From: Caprella mutica
Lineage: Eukaryota; Arthropoda; Malacostraca; Amphipoda; Caprellidae
Direction: 5' to 3'
Assembly (NCBI GenBank): GCA_947561585.1
Contig: CANNZV010001853.1
Coordinates: 62,001 to 126,000 of the forward strand
Length of the DNA stretch: 64,000 nucleotides
Part shown: positions 1-11,631 of the stretch, piece by piece
How positions within the stretch are numbered: position 1 is the stretch's first letter
How the letters are laid out: every line of letters starts with the position of its first letter
Program-made: the position numbers and the translations under genes
The notes under the pieces: generated by a model
What the model saw: the letters and a program-made list of their open reading frames with translations, nothing else
Database searches by the model: none
What the model was told of the DNA's origin: nothing

Positions 1-1014
1 ATCAGGAAATGCTGAGAAGATTTTATTCATCAAACTAATGAACAATTAATGATATCGTAAATATGTGTATTTCTATCATTTTATATTTAATTTAACTAGA
101 ATTAAATAACACTAATAAGTTTGACTATCAGAATCAACGGGAGAGTTTGGCTATGTATCAAAAAACACGTTTCTTATTTATAAACGTAAGGTATTGTATT
201 TTTAAAGTTGTTAGTATATATGCTAAACTACTGTGTACCAAATTTCAAGTAAAAGTATTGAACATGGAAGAAGAAATAAATACATAGGTATTAAAGACAT
301 TGGCAACTGAGAGACCAGAACTGTGATTGGGTGGAGTGTGACCCAATCACAGCTCGTGCATGTTTATGTACTTGATGAGAACATGGACAAATTCGTGCGT
401 AATAGCAAAATGTATTTCTAGGATGCAAAACGTGACCAAAATACAATGAATTCCAAAATTTACGTGATTTACTGCGATTTTCGCAGAAGCGTAAATATTT
501 TCAAACTTTTAATTCCAAAAATATATTCAATATATATATGTAGGAACAAATTCAAGAAAGGCCAGTAAATTTAAGGTAATGTCATAAAAGATATAAAGTA
601 ATTTAAAAAAAGAAGTACCTAGAAAACACACGACAAACTCATTAGGGTTGAGTACACTGGAAATTTGGAACAAGACCATTTGGAACAACGGGACCTTTTT
701 GAACAACAGGATACATAGGAACTTGATGACACACATATGAACTAGAAGAAACACATAGGAACCAGAGGACAGACATATAATTCAGAATACACACATCGGA
801 ACCAAAGGACACTTAGGACCAATATAATAAAAATTGAAAATAAGAAATTTTACAACATAATCAATTGCACATATTAAAAAAAATTAAATAGAGGAAAACA
901 AATTGAATGGTATTACATTTATAGCTGTAGCGATTGACGGATGGTTTAATCTTGTCTTTATATATTTGATTTCAGAGGTAATCAAGGTTCTTATAGATAG
1001 TTACATCGAATAAG
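1..1014. other. AT-rich DNA without a recognisable gene
   Basis: No coding region is supported. The stretch holds a perfect hairpin at 321-352 and, at about 660-830, a degenerate array of roughly 20-bp units of the type ACACATAGGAACCAGAGG. A related unit recurs inside the long hairpin element at 7.4-8.4 kb. The small minus-strand open frame at 527-754 lies over this array and is not a credible gene. Confidence 0.6.
321..352. repeat. Perfect 12-bp stem hairpin
   Basis: CTGTGATTGGGT (321-332) is the exact reverse complement of ACCCAATCACAG (341-352), with an 8-base loop. No U-run follows and no gene is adjacent, so this is more likely a mini inverted repeat or MITE core than a regulatory structure. 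Confidence 0.7.
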
Positions 1015-1700
1015 TTAAGGGGACCGACTATGGAAAAATCTCAAAATTTTATCATTTTTCGTTTATATCATTAATAGGTACCTAATAAATGATTGTACAA
1101 AAAATCAGAACTCTATAGTGTGACTGTGTGACGCTATGTCACTGAAAAGAGAAAAAAAAGTGATGCAACTACACCTGTAAGGGTGACACTGAAGCGCCCT
1201 CGACGTGATGAGCCTGGTACCATGAGTACCAACCTGGTGGATTTTGATTTGGTTTCGTGGTTATTGCTATGTTGAACTTTACAACAGTGAGTCAGGTGGC
1301 GCCTGATGATACATCCACCTCCAAGAGGATAATAGCGAGCATGGCTTGTCCGTGCTCGTGGGATTTAGTGCCAAACAAAACAATATTTTTGAATGCCATC
1401 TTGAGGCACTTCAAAAAAGCTACAAATTTTGGTATTCAACCATCTGAGGCTTTTTTTTATGTTTGTTTGAAGCTACGATATTGCGTTTTTTGCATTTGAT
1501 TCTCCAGGGCATTATCTAGAATTGTAGTAAATTTTCTTCAAATTTCAAATTAGTTTTAGAAATATTAAATTGAGAAAGAAAAATTGTGTTTCTTTTTAAT
1601 ATTTCGAAAATAATTAAAAATTCGAACAATACGCTACCACGATTTTGGGTAATCCACTGTAGATTCGAATGCAAAAAACCACAATGCCGTAGCTTGGGAA
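1015..1700. mobile_element. MITE, TTAA-ended (piggyBac-type ends)
   Basis: Begins TTAAGGGGACCGACTATGG. The first 120 bases match, inverted, the right end of the copy at 27756-28582. The inner part (about 1340-1700) shares long blocks with that copy, including the words for GAATGCAAAAAACC and GCCGTAGCTT. TTAA at the edge plus a GGGGACCG inverted repeat is the pattern of piggyBac-type MITEs. The right border is unclear. The open frame at 1257-1499 lies within it and is spurious. Confidence 0.6.
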
Positions 1701-1911
1701 AATTATCCTCATCATTTTAGCAAAGGAAAGTTTGAGAAACTAAAGTGCATCGACCTGATGCACCTTAGTGCCTCCACACTAAAGTTTATAAAACTAATGC
1801 ACTTTTGTGTGCATTGGATTTAGAGCCAAACATATTGTGAACTCGAAATACATTGGTACATCAGTTGGAGTTGTTTATTTTTCTATGTGTGGTACCCCAT
1901 CCCTAACGGTA

Positions 1912-2243
1912 CATTTCTTCGGTGATGTGCCCTTCAAAGGCCGTTTCAATCATTGTCTTTACCTAGTAAATTATTAAAGACTTGATGAACTCCCATAACA
2001 AAAAATCACAGTATTTTAAGTCCGGTGAACAATGAATATGGATGCCATGGCATGTTGATAGCACGAAAATTTGCCAAACAGCTGGATGGGATGAGGTTCT
2101 ATCAATATGCCATGGCCTCCATATGTTCACCAGACTGAAACTCCTGTGGTATCTTGTTATGTGAGTTCATTTAGTCCATAATTGTTGAAGAGCTAAAGAC
2201 AAGGATTGAAACGGCATTTGAAGGGCACATCACCGAAGAAATG
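1912..2243. mobile_element. Palindromic hairpin element, about 330 bp
   Basis: The left arm starts CATTTCTTCGGTGATGTGCC and the right arm ends with its reverse complement at 2224-2243. Homology continues inward through the GGCCGTTTCAATC / GATTGAAACGGC block and the TCCGGTGAACA / TGTTCACCAGA block to a loop near 2070. This is a long imperfect stem-loop with no ORF, most simply a MITE. The minus-strand open frame at 2193-2402 overlaps one arm and is not a gene. Confidence 0.7.
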
Positions 2244-2699
2244 AGCCTGCAGGTTATGATTGTGTACCAGTGAGGATTGCAGAAAAGAAATGTCTGGAAA
2301 CAGACGGATGTCATGTTGAGGCCTGCGCTTTGATAAATATTTAGATACAAATTTTATTTTACTACCACTAAAACTAAAGTATTTTCTGAAAAAAATACGC
2401 AAAGTATGAGGGTTCTATCTAACTTGGTTTACGTTTTATAGCGTTTTGTTATCGGTCACCCCTAGGTGGATCACTCTGTTTGTAGAAGAGGTAGACGAAC
2501 ACAATGGTGTTTCTAGAAAAATCCTAATGTAAGTAGTTTCTGAGATATATCAATTCCAAATCCAAATAATAAACAAAAAAATATTTCCATACAACTAATG
2601 GTACTCTTAATAAAATAGAAATTACCCTAAATCCTTATTACGTATTATAGTGTCAAAAGTATAATTATCAAGTATCTATATCTAATAGAACAGAATGAA

Positions 2700-2811
2700 T
2701 AAAAATGCATCCTATAAAGTAGGTACATCCTATCATGTACATCCTATGAAGTGCATCCTATCAAGTACTTCCAAGCAAGCACACCATCAAATGAATCCTA
2801 TTAAGTACATC
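2700..2811. repeat. 14-bp minisatellite (CATCCTATCAAGTA)
   Basis: Six to eight degenerate copies of a 14-bp unit close to CATCCTATCAAGTA run up to the left edge of the foldback element that starts at 2812. Confidence 0.6.
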
Positions 2812-4173
2812 GGGTGACATCAATTTGTGATAAAATAAAATCAGGTAAACCAATATGAAAACCGTAAATTCAAAAACTCATTAATTAGAAAAAAATAAAA
2901 TGCAATATAGTAAATTCTGATAAAATAATTACGAAACTAATGATTCAAAACATTCTAAAATTAAGTAAAATAATTTGAAATAAAAAAATTAGAAACCAAT
3001 ATTATGCAATAAAAAAAATAAAATGCACATTAATTAGAAAAAAAATAAAATGCCGTAAAATATTTATAGAACACATAAAACGGAATAATATAATTTCAAT
3101 ATAGTTAATTAGGAAAAATTATTTTGCAACAATCTAATACGATGTTAGATGTTAAATTGTTAAAATCCAGTAAAATAAAAAGAAAACGCACAATTTGTGA
3201 TAAAATAACTAGGAATAAATTAATTTGAAAAACACACAATTTCCAATAAATTAATTAACAATAAATAAAATAGCGCAAAAAAACAAGCGCAAGTATAATT
3301 AGAGCAATATAATTAGAGCAAAATAATTAGCGCGAAATATAAGCTCCGCCCAGCTGAATCGATAACGACCGCCCACAGTTACGTCATCACTTTGTCATTG
3401 TGAGAAATAAAGGTAATAGGGTGAATGTTTGCATGTAGAAACTTTAAATAATTACTGAAAAATGTAATTAGAGCAAAATAATATTTAATTTGTGTTAATT
3501 ACATACTAAACACTACGTTTGAACGTCTTATTCCGTGATTGGTTCTTTTCATTGATGACGTTAAGTAGAAAAGATTCATTACATTGAAGGAATCCAGCGT
3601 TTCCATTGGATCTAAAAGAAATGGGTGGAGCTTCTCAGATCGTTTTTGCGCTAATTACACTTGCGCTAATTACAATTGCGCTAATTATACCTGCACTAAT
3701 TACACTTGCGCTAGTTACACTTGCGCTAACTACACTTGCGCTAATTGAACTTCTGCTAACCATTTTATCGATAAATATTCGTTTTGAAATTAGTTATTTC
3801 GTAATTAAATTATTGGTAATTATAGGTTTCGCCATTATTTTTCCTCATTTTGAATGTTTATATTTATTTTACCACTAATTGCATTAAAGTATTTTGATTG
3901 TTTTACAATCATTTTACTCAAAATTTTAAGTTTTGAAATTACAGTTTTCCTAATTATTCGGTTGCCTACGATTTTATCTCAAATTAATTTACAAGTAATT
4001 ATTATTTCACATTTTATGAGTTTCGTAATTATGTGTTTCTTAATTATATTTCCCGTAATTGGGTGTTTTTTTAATTATATTGTTACATTCTATACTCTTT
4101 TTTATTTATATTATTACTGATCAATCATTGCCATTTTAGTTTGCTCTTAATTATTTTACCCGTAATTGACCCC
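2812..4173. mobile_element. Foldback-like element I, array-ended
   Basis: About 1.36 kb with long inverted arms (2820-3350 and 3635-4170), both built from a degenerate 15-bp AT-rich unit. The inner part of each arm is a cleaner array (GCGCTAATTACACTT on the right, its complement on the left). The inner border is the pair AAGCTCCGCCCA / TGGGTGGAGCTT. The outer ends read GGTGACATCAATTTG and, inverted, GGGGTCAATTACGGG, which resemble the ends of the other foldback elements here. No convincing target duplication is seen. The open frames at 3606-3878 and 3854-4120 translate the arm repeats and are not genes. Confidence 0.6.
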
Positions 4174-4318
4174 TCCCCATCCTTCAATTGCTTAAGTCAA
4201 TCATCAAATTGGTGTGAAATGCAATTGAAAATGTCTTCTGCTGGTTTCGAATACCATGATGTGTGAACGGACGGAAAGAGTTTATTTTCTCTCTTTTGGT
4301 CACATTTCGTGAAGTATA

Positions 4319-4815
4319 CGACGTATGGCGAACTAAGTGACGTATGGTGAACTAAGTGACGTATGGTGAACTAAGTGACGTATGGTGAACTAAGTGACGT
4401 ATGGTGAACTAAGTGACGTATGGTGAACTAAGTGACGTATGGTGAACTAAGTGACGTATGGTGAACTTTTTGACGTATAATGAACTCTATGACGTATGGT
4501 GAAATCTATGACGTATGGTGAACTCTGTGACGTATGGTGAAATCTATGACGTATGGTGAACTCTGTGACGTATGGTGAAATCTATGACGTATGGTGAACT
4601 CTTTGACGTATGGTGAACTCTGTGACGTATGGTGGACTTCATGATGTATGGTGAACTCTGTGACGTATGGTGAACTTTTTGACGTATGGTGAACTCTCTG
4701 ACATATGGTGGACTTAATGACGTATGGTGAATTCTGTGACGTATTGTGAACTCTGTGATATGGTAAACTAGGTGACGTATGGTGAACACTGTGATGTATA
4801 ATGAACTTTTTGACG
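4319..4815. repeat. 19-bp minisatellite (GTGACGTATGGTGAACTAA)
   Basis: About 26 head-to-tail copies. The first third is nearly homogeneous (GTGACGTATGGTGAACTAA). The rest carries variants such as CTCTGTGACGTATGGTGAA. Since 19 is not a multiple of three, a stop-free unit opens all frames on the minus strand, which explains the two open frames at 4506-4835 and 4544-4789. These should not be called genes. Confidence 0.9.
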
Positions 4816-5027
4816 AGTGATGATTTTGGAAACAATAATTATGGTTAGTTTTGAGTTATAAGACGATTCTACATTTTTGATCGTGTATTTAATTAGAATA
4901 ATAATCAAATATATGTAATCGTCCGCTCAGAACTTACCCTAGCCTCACGAAATGAGTCTCAAATAATGATTAGGGCGAGTGTTAGATTTCTTCAGAGATG
5001 CAAATGTAATCAACGACAGACGAAATG

Positions 5028-5420
5028 GTGCTAAATGACTGGCATTTGACTAGCTTTTAGAGTCAAAAGGTGCTAAATGACTAGCATTTGACTAGCTTTT
5101 AGAGTCAAATAGTGCTAAATGACTGGCATTTGACTACCTTTGAGAGTCAAATGGTGCTAAATTACTAGCATTTGACTACCTTTGAGAGTCAAATGGCGCT
5201 AAAAGACTGGCATTTGACTACCTTTGTGAGTCAAATAGTGCTAAATGACTAGCATTTGACTACCTTTGAGAGTGAAATGGTGCTAAATGACTGGCATCTG
5301 ACCACCTTTGAGAATTAAATGATGCTAAATGACTAGCATTTGACTACTTTTGAGAGTCGAATGGTGCTAAATGACTGGCATTTGACTAGCTTTGACTATC
5401 TAACTGACTGGCATTTGATA
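5028..5420. repeat. 42-bp minisatellite with internal dyad
   Basis: Nine or so copies of a 42-bp unit containing TGACTGGCATTTGACTACC and GAGAGTCAAATGGTGCTAAA. The AGTCAAA and TTTGACT words within each unit are inverted to each other, so each unit can form a small hairpin. Confidence 0.85.
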
Positions 5421-6792
5421 ATCAAATATAGATTCGGGTCAAGATAATATCTTTAGATACTCAATAATGAGTAATTGAAATTTTAAAAAACTATTTAAAA
5501 TGAAATATGTTATGATTAACATTCGATAAGATGTTATGGTTAGACCATGGAAGATTAAAAGGGGTATGAAACTCTCTAAGTGTAAGTTCAGAGTTACCGG
5601 ACAATTTCCCATTTTCGACCATGTAAGAAAAAAGTATATAATGATAATTTTTGTTTTATCTGCCGGTAACTTAGATTCAATCTAAAATAAAAAATAAAAT
5701 TATTTTTATACTGTTTTCTTCATTTTTAAAAAAGTCAAATTTATTATATAATCATTATATACTTTTTCAAATATGATCGAGAATGTAGAACTACACGACC
5801 AATAATAACTTAACCCGTATAACTTCCTTTCTGACATAAATGGAAAAGCATAACTTTTCATTTTCTATCCCAGTGTTCCCTTGCAATTATCCAGGAAATG
5901 TAGTGGTGGAATCATCGGCCCCTTGTTAACAACTTATCTCTAGTTTTACATCATTGAGTTAATAAATGAAACATGAGGAATATCATGTGATAAATCAATT
6001 ATTATTGAAAATTTCACTTATAACCTTTTTACTCAAGTTTTTTTTTCCAATTTTTTCTCGCATCGATTTTGTCTCCCATTATCATTTTTTCTCCCTTCAA
6101 TATTTTCTCTATTCACATTTTCTCTTCAATTTTTTTCATTATTTCTTCCTTTCTCCCTTCAACTTTTTATTCCTAAATTGTGTTTTCCCCATTTTTGTTA
6201 TTTCTCATTTATTTATTTTGTTCCTTCAATTTTTTCCTCTTCAATTTCCTTTCAATTTTCTTCTCACTACAATTTTTTCTCACATCAATTTTTCTCCCTT
6301 TTAATTTTTACTCCCTTCATTATATTTTTCCTTCAATTATTTTTCTTCAATTTTTTCTCCAATAATCTTTTTCTCCTTTCAATTTTCTCCCTGTAATATC
6401 TTCTCTCATTAACTTTTTCTCCGTTCGATATATTCTCCCTTTAAAATTCCCTTTAAAAGACATTGCAATGTCTTAGAAAGCTCTAGACGCGTGTCTAGAT
6501 ACATAATAACATGTGCCTATGAATAAATACATACTAATGGTGAATGAATTGCATGGGGAAGAATGAGAAACGTGAGGTTTCACTTGGGAAAATAACTCCT
6601 CGATAAGCTTTAATTTAACATTCTTATGAAAAAAAAATACTTAATGCTTCCATAGATATACCTTTTTAATACACTCTCATAGTGTATAAATGAATAATTT
6701 GAGTCAATGAATTAATGGATAAAGCAATGAATCATTGTATCAATTCTTTTAAGATAACAATTTTTCGATTATGATACTCACCTGTTCAATGA
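5421..6792. other. AT-rich DNA, pyrimidine-rich tract at 6030-6440
   Basis: No gene is supported. From about 6030 to 6440 the plus strand is almost all T and C, with a loose 15-20-bp period (CTCCCTTCAATTTTTT). Overlapping plus-strand open frames at 5966-6396 come from this tract and translate to Phe/Leu/Ser-rich nonsense. The reverse complement (GGGAGAAAATTGAAG) faintly resembles the unit of foldback element F. Confidence 0.5.
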
Positions 6793-7002
6793 TTTATCTT
6801 GTCACCAAGAAATGCATGGTTATATGACAAGAAACAGGGAGAACAGAGTGTTGCCTAAGTTCAGTAAGGTTGAGTCTCAAACAACTATATCTTTTATAGG
6901 ACCAAAGATGTGGAATGAGTTGCCTGAGCAATAATTAATGATTATCGAGAACTTGAAGACTTTTAAAGTTTCTCTCATGGAGTATTTCATTAATCATCAT
7001 TA
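6793..7002 (+). pseudogene. LINE ORF2 C-terminal relic
   Basis: Reading frame from about 6793 gives a typical non-LTR retrotransposon C-terminus: HGYMTRNRENRVLPKFSK, then TTISFIGPKMWNELPEQ, then (after one in-frame TAA) ENLKTFKVSLMEYF and a stop at about 7002. The order H-x-Y-x-TR, then G-P-x-x-W-N-x-L-P, then L-x-x-F-K is the usual tail of reverse transcriptase ORFs of RTE/CR1/Jockey-like LINEs. Everything upstream is missing, as in 5'-truncated insertions. A T-rich 3' region with simple repeats follows to about 7290. It is not the same family as the intact LINE at 35-40 kb. Confidence 0.65.
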
Positions 7003-7437
7003 GTTTTTTTTGTAATTTTATTCGTTTCACTTTCATAGTTTTTTTTTTCTTCTTCTTCTTTATATAATGTAGCATTTGTATCACTGTATATTTATTTTTA
7101 TTATTAAAATGTTCCCTTAATATTTAGGTAAAATTTAGAGCCTTTTTGAGATCACCAAGGACTTGAATACCAATATTCTTTTTAATGTGTTTGTACTAAT
7201 ATTGATGACTTTGTATCAAATGTTTGTATTCTTGAATATATTGTATTCTTGTATCCTTGTATTAACATGACTACCTTTACATCATTATAACTAGTTTATA
7301 TAAAAATATTTTGTTAATTAAGTCAATAATTTTTTTTTTTTTAAGTACGTAGCGTACGTACGATATACAATCGCAAAAATATAGATATTAACATACTTTA
7401 CATAATATATCGGTGAAATTACATCATACATTATGCA

Positions 7438-8443
7438 ATATTATTAGAGGTTATTCGAACTCTGCGTTGAAGGTTTTATCAGGTCTCAAGCTTTCGAATT
7501 GAAAAATTTCTATTCATCATCAGGAGAAGGGTGGAAAACCTGGATCTGACAATGAATTTCATGACCAATAGTTGAATGTTGGATAGCTATCTATCTGAAA
7601 ATTTGTTATATTAATTAATCTATTAAATATTAAAATATGAGACTTAAAATTAGAATTATTTACTACCTAAGCTATTGCTAACTACATTAATTCTCTGGAA
7701 TATTTTTACTGTCAATAAATTTGGGACAAAATCAAGTGTGTTTTATTGTTTTCAGGTGTCACCTTGTTTCTTTGTATGTTTTCTATTCCTATGTGCGTTT
7801 TCTATTCCTATGTGTGTTCTCTATTCCTATGCGTTACTTGATGCTATATATGTGTCCTGTTGATCCAAATAAATACGTCCTTTTGATCCTAAGCATGTCC
7901 TGTTGATCCTAAGTGTGTCCTGTTGATACTAAGTGTGTCCTGTTGTTTCTAGGTGTGTCCCGTTGATCCTAATTGTATCCTGTTGATCCTAAATGTGTCC
8001 TAGGTGTGACTTAGGATCAAGAGGACACACATATAGCAACAAGTGATGCATAGGAATAGAGAACACACATAGGAATAGAGAACACACAAAGAAACAAGGA
8101 GACACCTGAAAACAGTAAAACACAATTGATTTTGTCTCAGATATATGGACAGTAGAATTATTCTAGAGAATTAATGTAGTCAGCAATAGCTATTGGTAGT
8201 AACGAATTATCTAATTTTCTGTTTCATAATTTAATATTTAATAGATTAATTAATATTAATTAACCCTAGGATAGATAGCTTATATAGAAAGATGGTATCC
8301 AACATACAACTATTGGTCATAAAATTCTTTGCCAGGTCCAGGTTTTCCACTCTTATCCTGATGAAGAATAGAATGTTTTTTATTCGAAAGCTTAAATCCT
8401 GATAAAACCTTCAACGCAGAGTTTAAATAACCTATAATAATAT
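7438..8443. mobile_element. Long hairpin element of about 1 kb
   Basis: Almost the whole element is one inverted repeat. The left arm begins near TTATTAGAGGTTATTCGAAC, and the right arm ends near 8443 with the complement. Matching blocks include TCTGCGTTGAAGGTTTTATC, GGAAAACCTGGA / TCCAGGTTTTCC, the TTGGATA block, and internal CCTATGTGTGTTCTCTATT units. The left arm is about 555 bp and the right about 440 bp, the difference being extra copies of a 20-bp TGTTGATCCTAAGTGTGTCC unit at 7855-7995. The centre is near 8000. The small open frames at 7675-7906 lie in the arm. The type is unknown (foldback or MITE). Confidence 0.75.
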
Positions 8444-8544
8444 GGATTTCCCGTTGAGTTTGAATCTTTTCAATCACATTATTTAATAACTAAAACGGGC
8501 ACTCTTAGAGCTCATACCTTCAACGCCTCTACATTTTTTTCTAA

Positions 8545-8690
8545 TTTTGACCTTTTCGTGATCTTGCCCTTGAGCTTTGACCCGATCGCTCATAAGATTC
8601 CTGGAAAATGACCAATCGTCCCATCCAATTAAATTTCGTGTAATTTGGTTGAATACTTTTTGAGTAATGTTAATAACAAGATTGAAACAT
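8545..8690 (-). repeat. Dispersed repeat D1, copy 1
   Basis: Reverse complement contains ACTCAAAAAGTATTCAACCA, AATTTAATTGGGACGATTGG and TCATTTTCCAGGAATC. The same ordered words recur at 23465-23690 and 42500-42710. It is an interspersed repeat of unknown class; no ORF is present. Confidence 0.6.
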
Positions 8691-10690
8691 AACCTTCCAT
8701 AAATTTGTGATGTTAATAAAGAAATATCATTTTACTGAATATAATATAAGTAACTTTTAATCACTGATTTTAATTATCTGAAAATTCCAGACTGTCAAGT
8801 CACGCTTCTTTCCTATTTAAAGTCAAATGATTTTAAAGTTTGAATGAAATTAATTGAATTAATTTGTTAGCGAAATTGAAATCGAATATTGAAATAAATG
8901 ACTAATGTAAGATTCTTGTTATCGGCCGGTGCCATATTCTCGATCATGTAGGGAAAAATGAATGGTAGTAATATTGTTAACTTTTATTTTAGTCGGTAGC
9001 TGTGATGCATGCAGGATGGAATTGAATGTTAGATAATAATAATATTTTATAATAATATTTATCACTTTCAAGATAGAAAATGTGAAAAATGATAAGTTTA
9101 TTTGCTGCAGATAATTAAAAATTCACTCTTGATAATTGATTTCAAATGATATTTTTATAATAATTATAAACATTTACAGCTACATCATGCATTATATTAA
9201 GATGATTGATTGTATTTAAAATAATAAGACTGGAAAAGTGTTGGAAATAAGAAATATTATAAGAGATAAATAATAATAATTTGAAACAATAATCAGTGTA
9301 ATTGTAAAAAAAAAATGTTACGCTTCAATATTTATTATATAATATAATTCCATGACTAAAATAGTTGTCAAGATAAAATAAATTCGTGCAACAGAAATCG
9401 GAAAAAAAAGATAAATTCGGATAAAAGATATTGCGATACCAAATTTCTTTAGGCCAAATATCCGGATCATAGAAATCCGGATAACAAATAACAATCGGGA
9501 AACAGAAAAATATGAAACAAAATTGGAAAAATGGAAAAAACGATAAACCACATATAACGGAATAACAGAACAATTGAAAAATATAAAACGAAACAAACGA
9601 TAAAAAACAGAAGAATCAGGAAAACAGTAAAAATCCGAAAAAACTTAGAGATTCGAAAATACAGTAAATTTTCATTAATCAGCAAAAATACAGAAAAGAA
9701 AATCCAACAAATTCCCAATTTAGATAATAATTGTTTAAAATTCTGGATATAAATCTGCATAACAAATAAAATATCATTTTCTAAAATCCATCAAAACTAT
9801 AAGTATATTCGGGTAATTTTACATAGAGTACAATTATTAATTTGCAGTAATACATTTGGTTTCATAAATATTTATTAATTAGAAAAAATTTCAGAATTCC
9901 ACATTAATTATCAAGATTAAAGACAGTTTGAAAATCATCCTACGCACATTTGAAATTACAATTAAAATGTAACATTCATTTAGTTAGAAGGAGATATATA
10001 TACTTTAAAGAGTTGGAATAATTTCTTACATACATCATTATATAATGTAATCTTAAATAATACCAAAAACATATTCATTCATTTAAAGTAATTACAATTT
10101 AAAAACATATTAGAAGGAAGAATAAATAGATCAGTCATGTTTTGAATAAAGTATAATTTGGATAACCATTTGCTCGTTCTTTTTTTTCATTTTTTCATTT
10201 TTTTTTTCATTTCTACTTTTATACCATTTCATAGTTTTCTTTATTTCATTTTTACACTTTCTTCTATTTTTTTCTTAATAAATTCTCTTCCATTTTGGTA
10301 CACAAGGTAAGTATAATAAAACTTGTTTCAATAGTTACACATCACTGATCCCCTGCCTGTTCCCCTTTAACAACCACTGCTCTATTTAGACCATTAATAC
10401 CAATTTCAGTTTATAAATAGACTCGATGGCTGAGCCTGAAAGCATCATTCATAATTATTCCTCCGATGCTTCAACTGTGTAATTCTTTTCACGAATAGGG
10501 AATTCAAGTCCAACTCAGAATGTGAATATCCTCGTCCGAAAGGTGACAGACGATCGAGTCAAGTGCCTACTTTCTCGCCTTCTAGAGCCAATTTCGTCAC
10601 GCCGAAATGCCAGGAATTGCAGCTTTTCGAAAAAAGAACAGTTGTTGGAGTCACTTTAGGAGGAATATTTTCAGCGGGACGAGTTTGGAA
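8691..10690. other. AT-rich DNA, no gene seen
   Basis: Low-complexity AT-rich sequence with poly-T stretches (10170-10280). The overlapping minus-strand open frames at 9318-9760 fall in a purine-biased stretch with no domain or motif, and I do not regard them as genes. Confidence 0.5.
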
Positions 10691-10694
10691 TTGA

Positions 10695-10835
10695 ATTCTT
10701 GACCTTCTCAGTGCACTTTATAGTCAAAAAATGGTGGTTGTTTTACCCTTCACTGTGCACTTTATTTACAACTATTGCATGGTGGTTGTATTAACTCTTC
10801 ACTGTGTACTTTATTTACAAGTAGTGTACTTCCCA
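10695..10835. repeat. 45-bp dispersed minisatellite, copy set 1
   Basis: About three units containing CTTCACTGTGCACTTTATTT, ACAACTATTG and GGTGGTTGT. The same unit appears once near 11500-11545, as an array at 40425-40690, and inverted as a clean 45-bp array at 62786-63040. Confidence 0.7.
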
Positions 10836-10924
10836 TTAAATTAATGGGTTATCAATAGTAAAAGAAATTCATATAAATCAAAAATACATAAATCTAAAGA
10901 ATATGTATAAAAATTGAATTAACA

Positions 10925-11400
10925 AAATTATTGTGAAAAAAATTGGTTGAAAATATTAGTGAAAAGAATTTGTTGAAAAAATTGGTTATTATAAATATAT
11001 GTCGACAGAAAATATGTAAAAAAATGCGAAAAAATTATGTAAAATAATTGAGTCCAAAAAATTTGTGTCAGAAAAATTTGAGTAAAAAAAGATTGGGAGC
11101 AAGTAAAAATAACGGACCAGAAACGGACCAAGTAAAGTTAACCAGAAATGAAACTGGTAAAGACAACGGACCAGAAATTATGCTGGTAAAGATAACGGAC
11201 CATAAATTAAGCTGGTAAAGATAACTGACCCTGGTCCGTCATCTTTACTTGCTCCAAAATTTGAGCATAAACTGAGTCATAAAATTAGTCAAAAGAATTT
11301 GAGTTAAAAAAATTTGAGTCAAAAAAATTTCAGTCAAAAAAATTGAGTCAAAAAAATTTCAGTCAAAAAAATTGAGTCAAAAAAATTATGTAAAAAATAA
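10925..11400. repeat. Short-unit repeats with GAGTCAAAAAAATTT and ACCAGAAA words
   Basis: Two kinds of short tandem repeat. 11095-11240 has units around GGTAAAGATAACGGACCAGAA and ends in an inverted GGTCCGTC word. 11270-11395 has 14-15-bp units of GAGTCAAAAAAATTT. Both are local and AT-rich. The minus-strand open frame at 10928-11131 is a repeat by-product. Confidence 0.6.
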
Positions 11401-11631
11401 TATTTTTTTATATATTCATCAAATGTCAAAGCGTGTCATTTTTCTTGCAACCAACCAACCAACAGACAAAGACACACTGTGTATTAGTATATAGGGTGAC
11501 TATTTGTGGTTGTTTTAACTCTTCATTGTGCACTTTTTTTGGTATAAATGATTCAAACTTCACCATATAAGGATGCTTGGAGAATAATTTATAAACAATA
11601 TTCGGTTGTACATAGTTTTGCACAGTATATA

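Noticed and set aside
4506..4835. His/Ser/Thr-rich repeat ORFs
   Set aside because: Direct translation of the 19-bp minisatellite in two frames.
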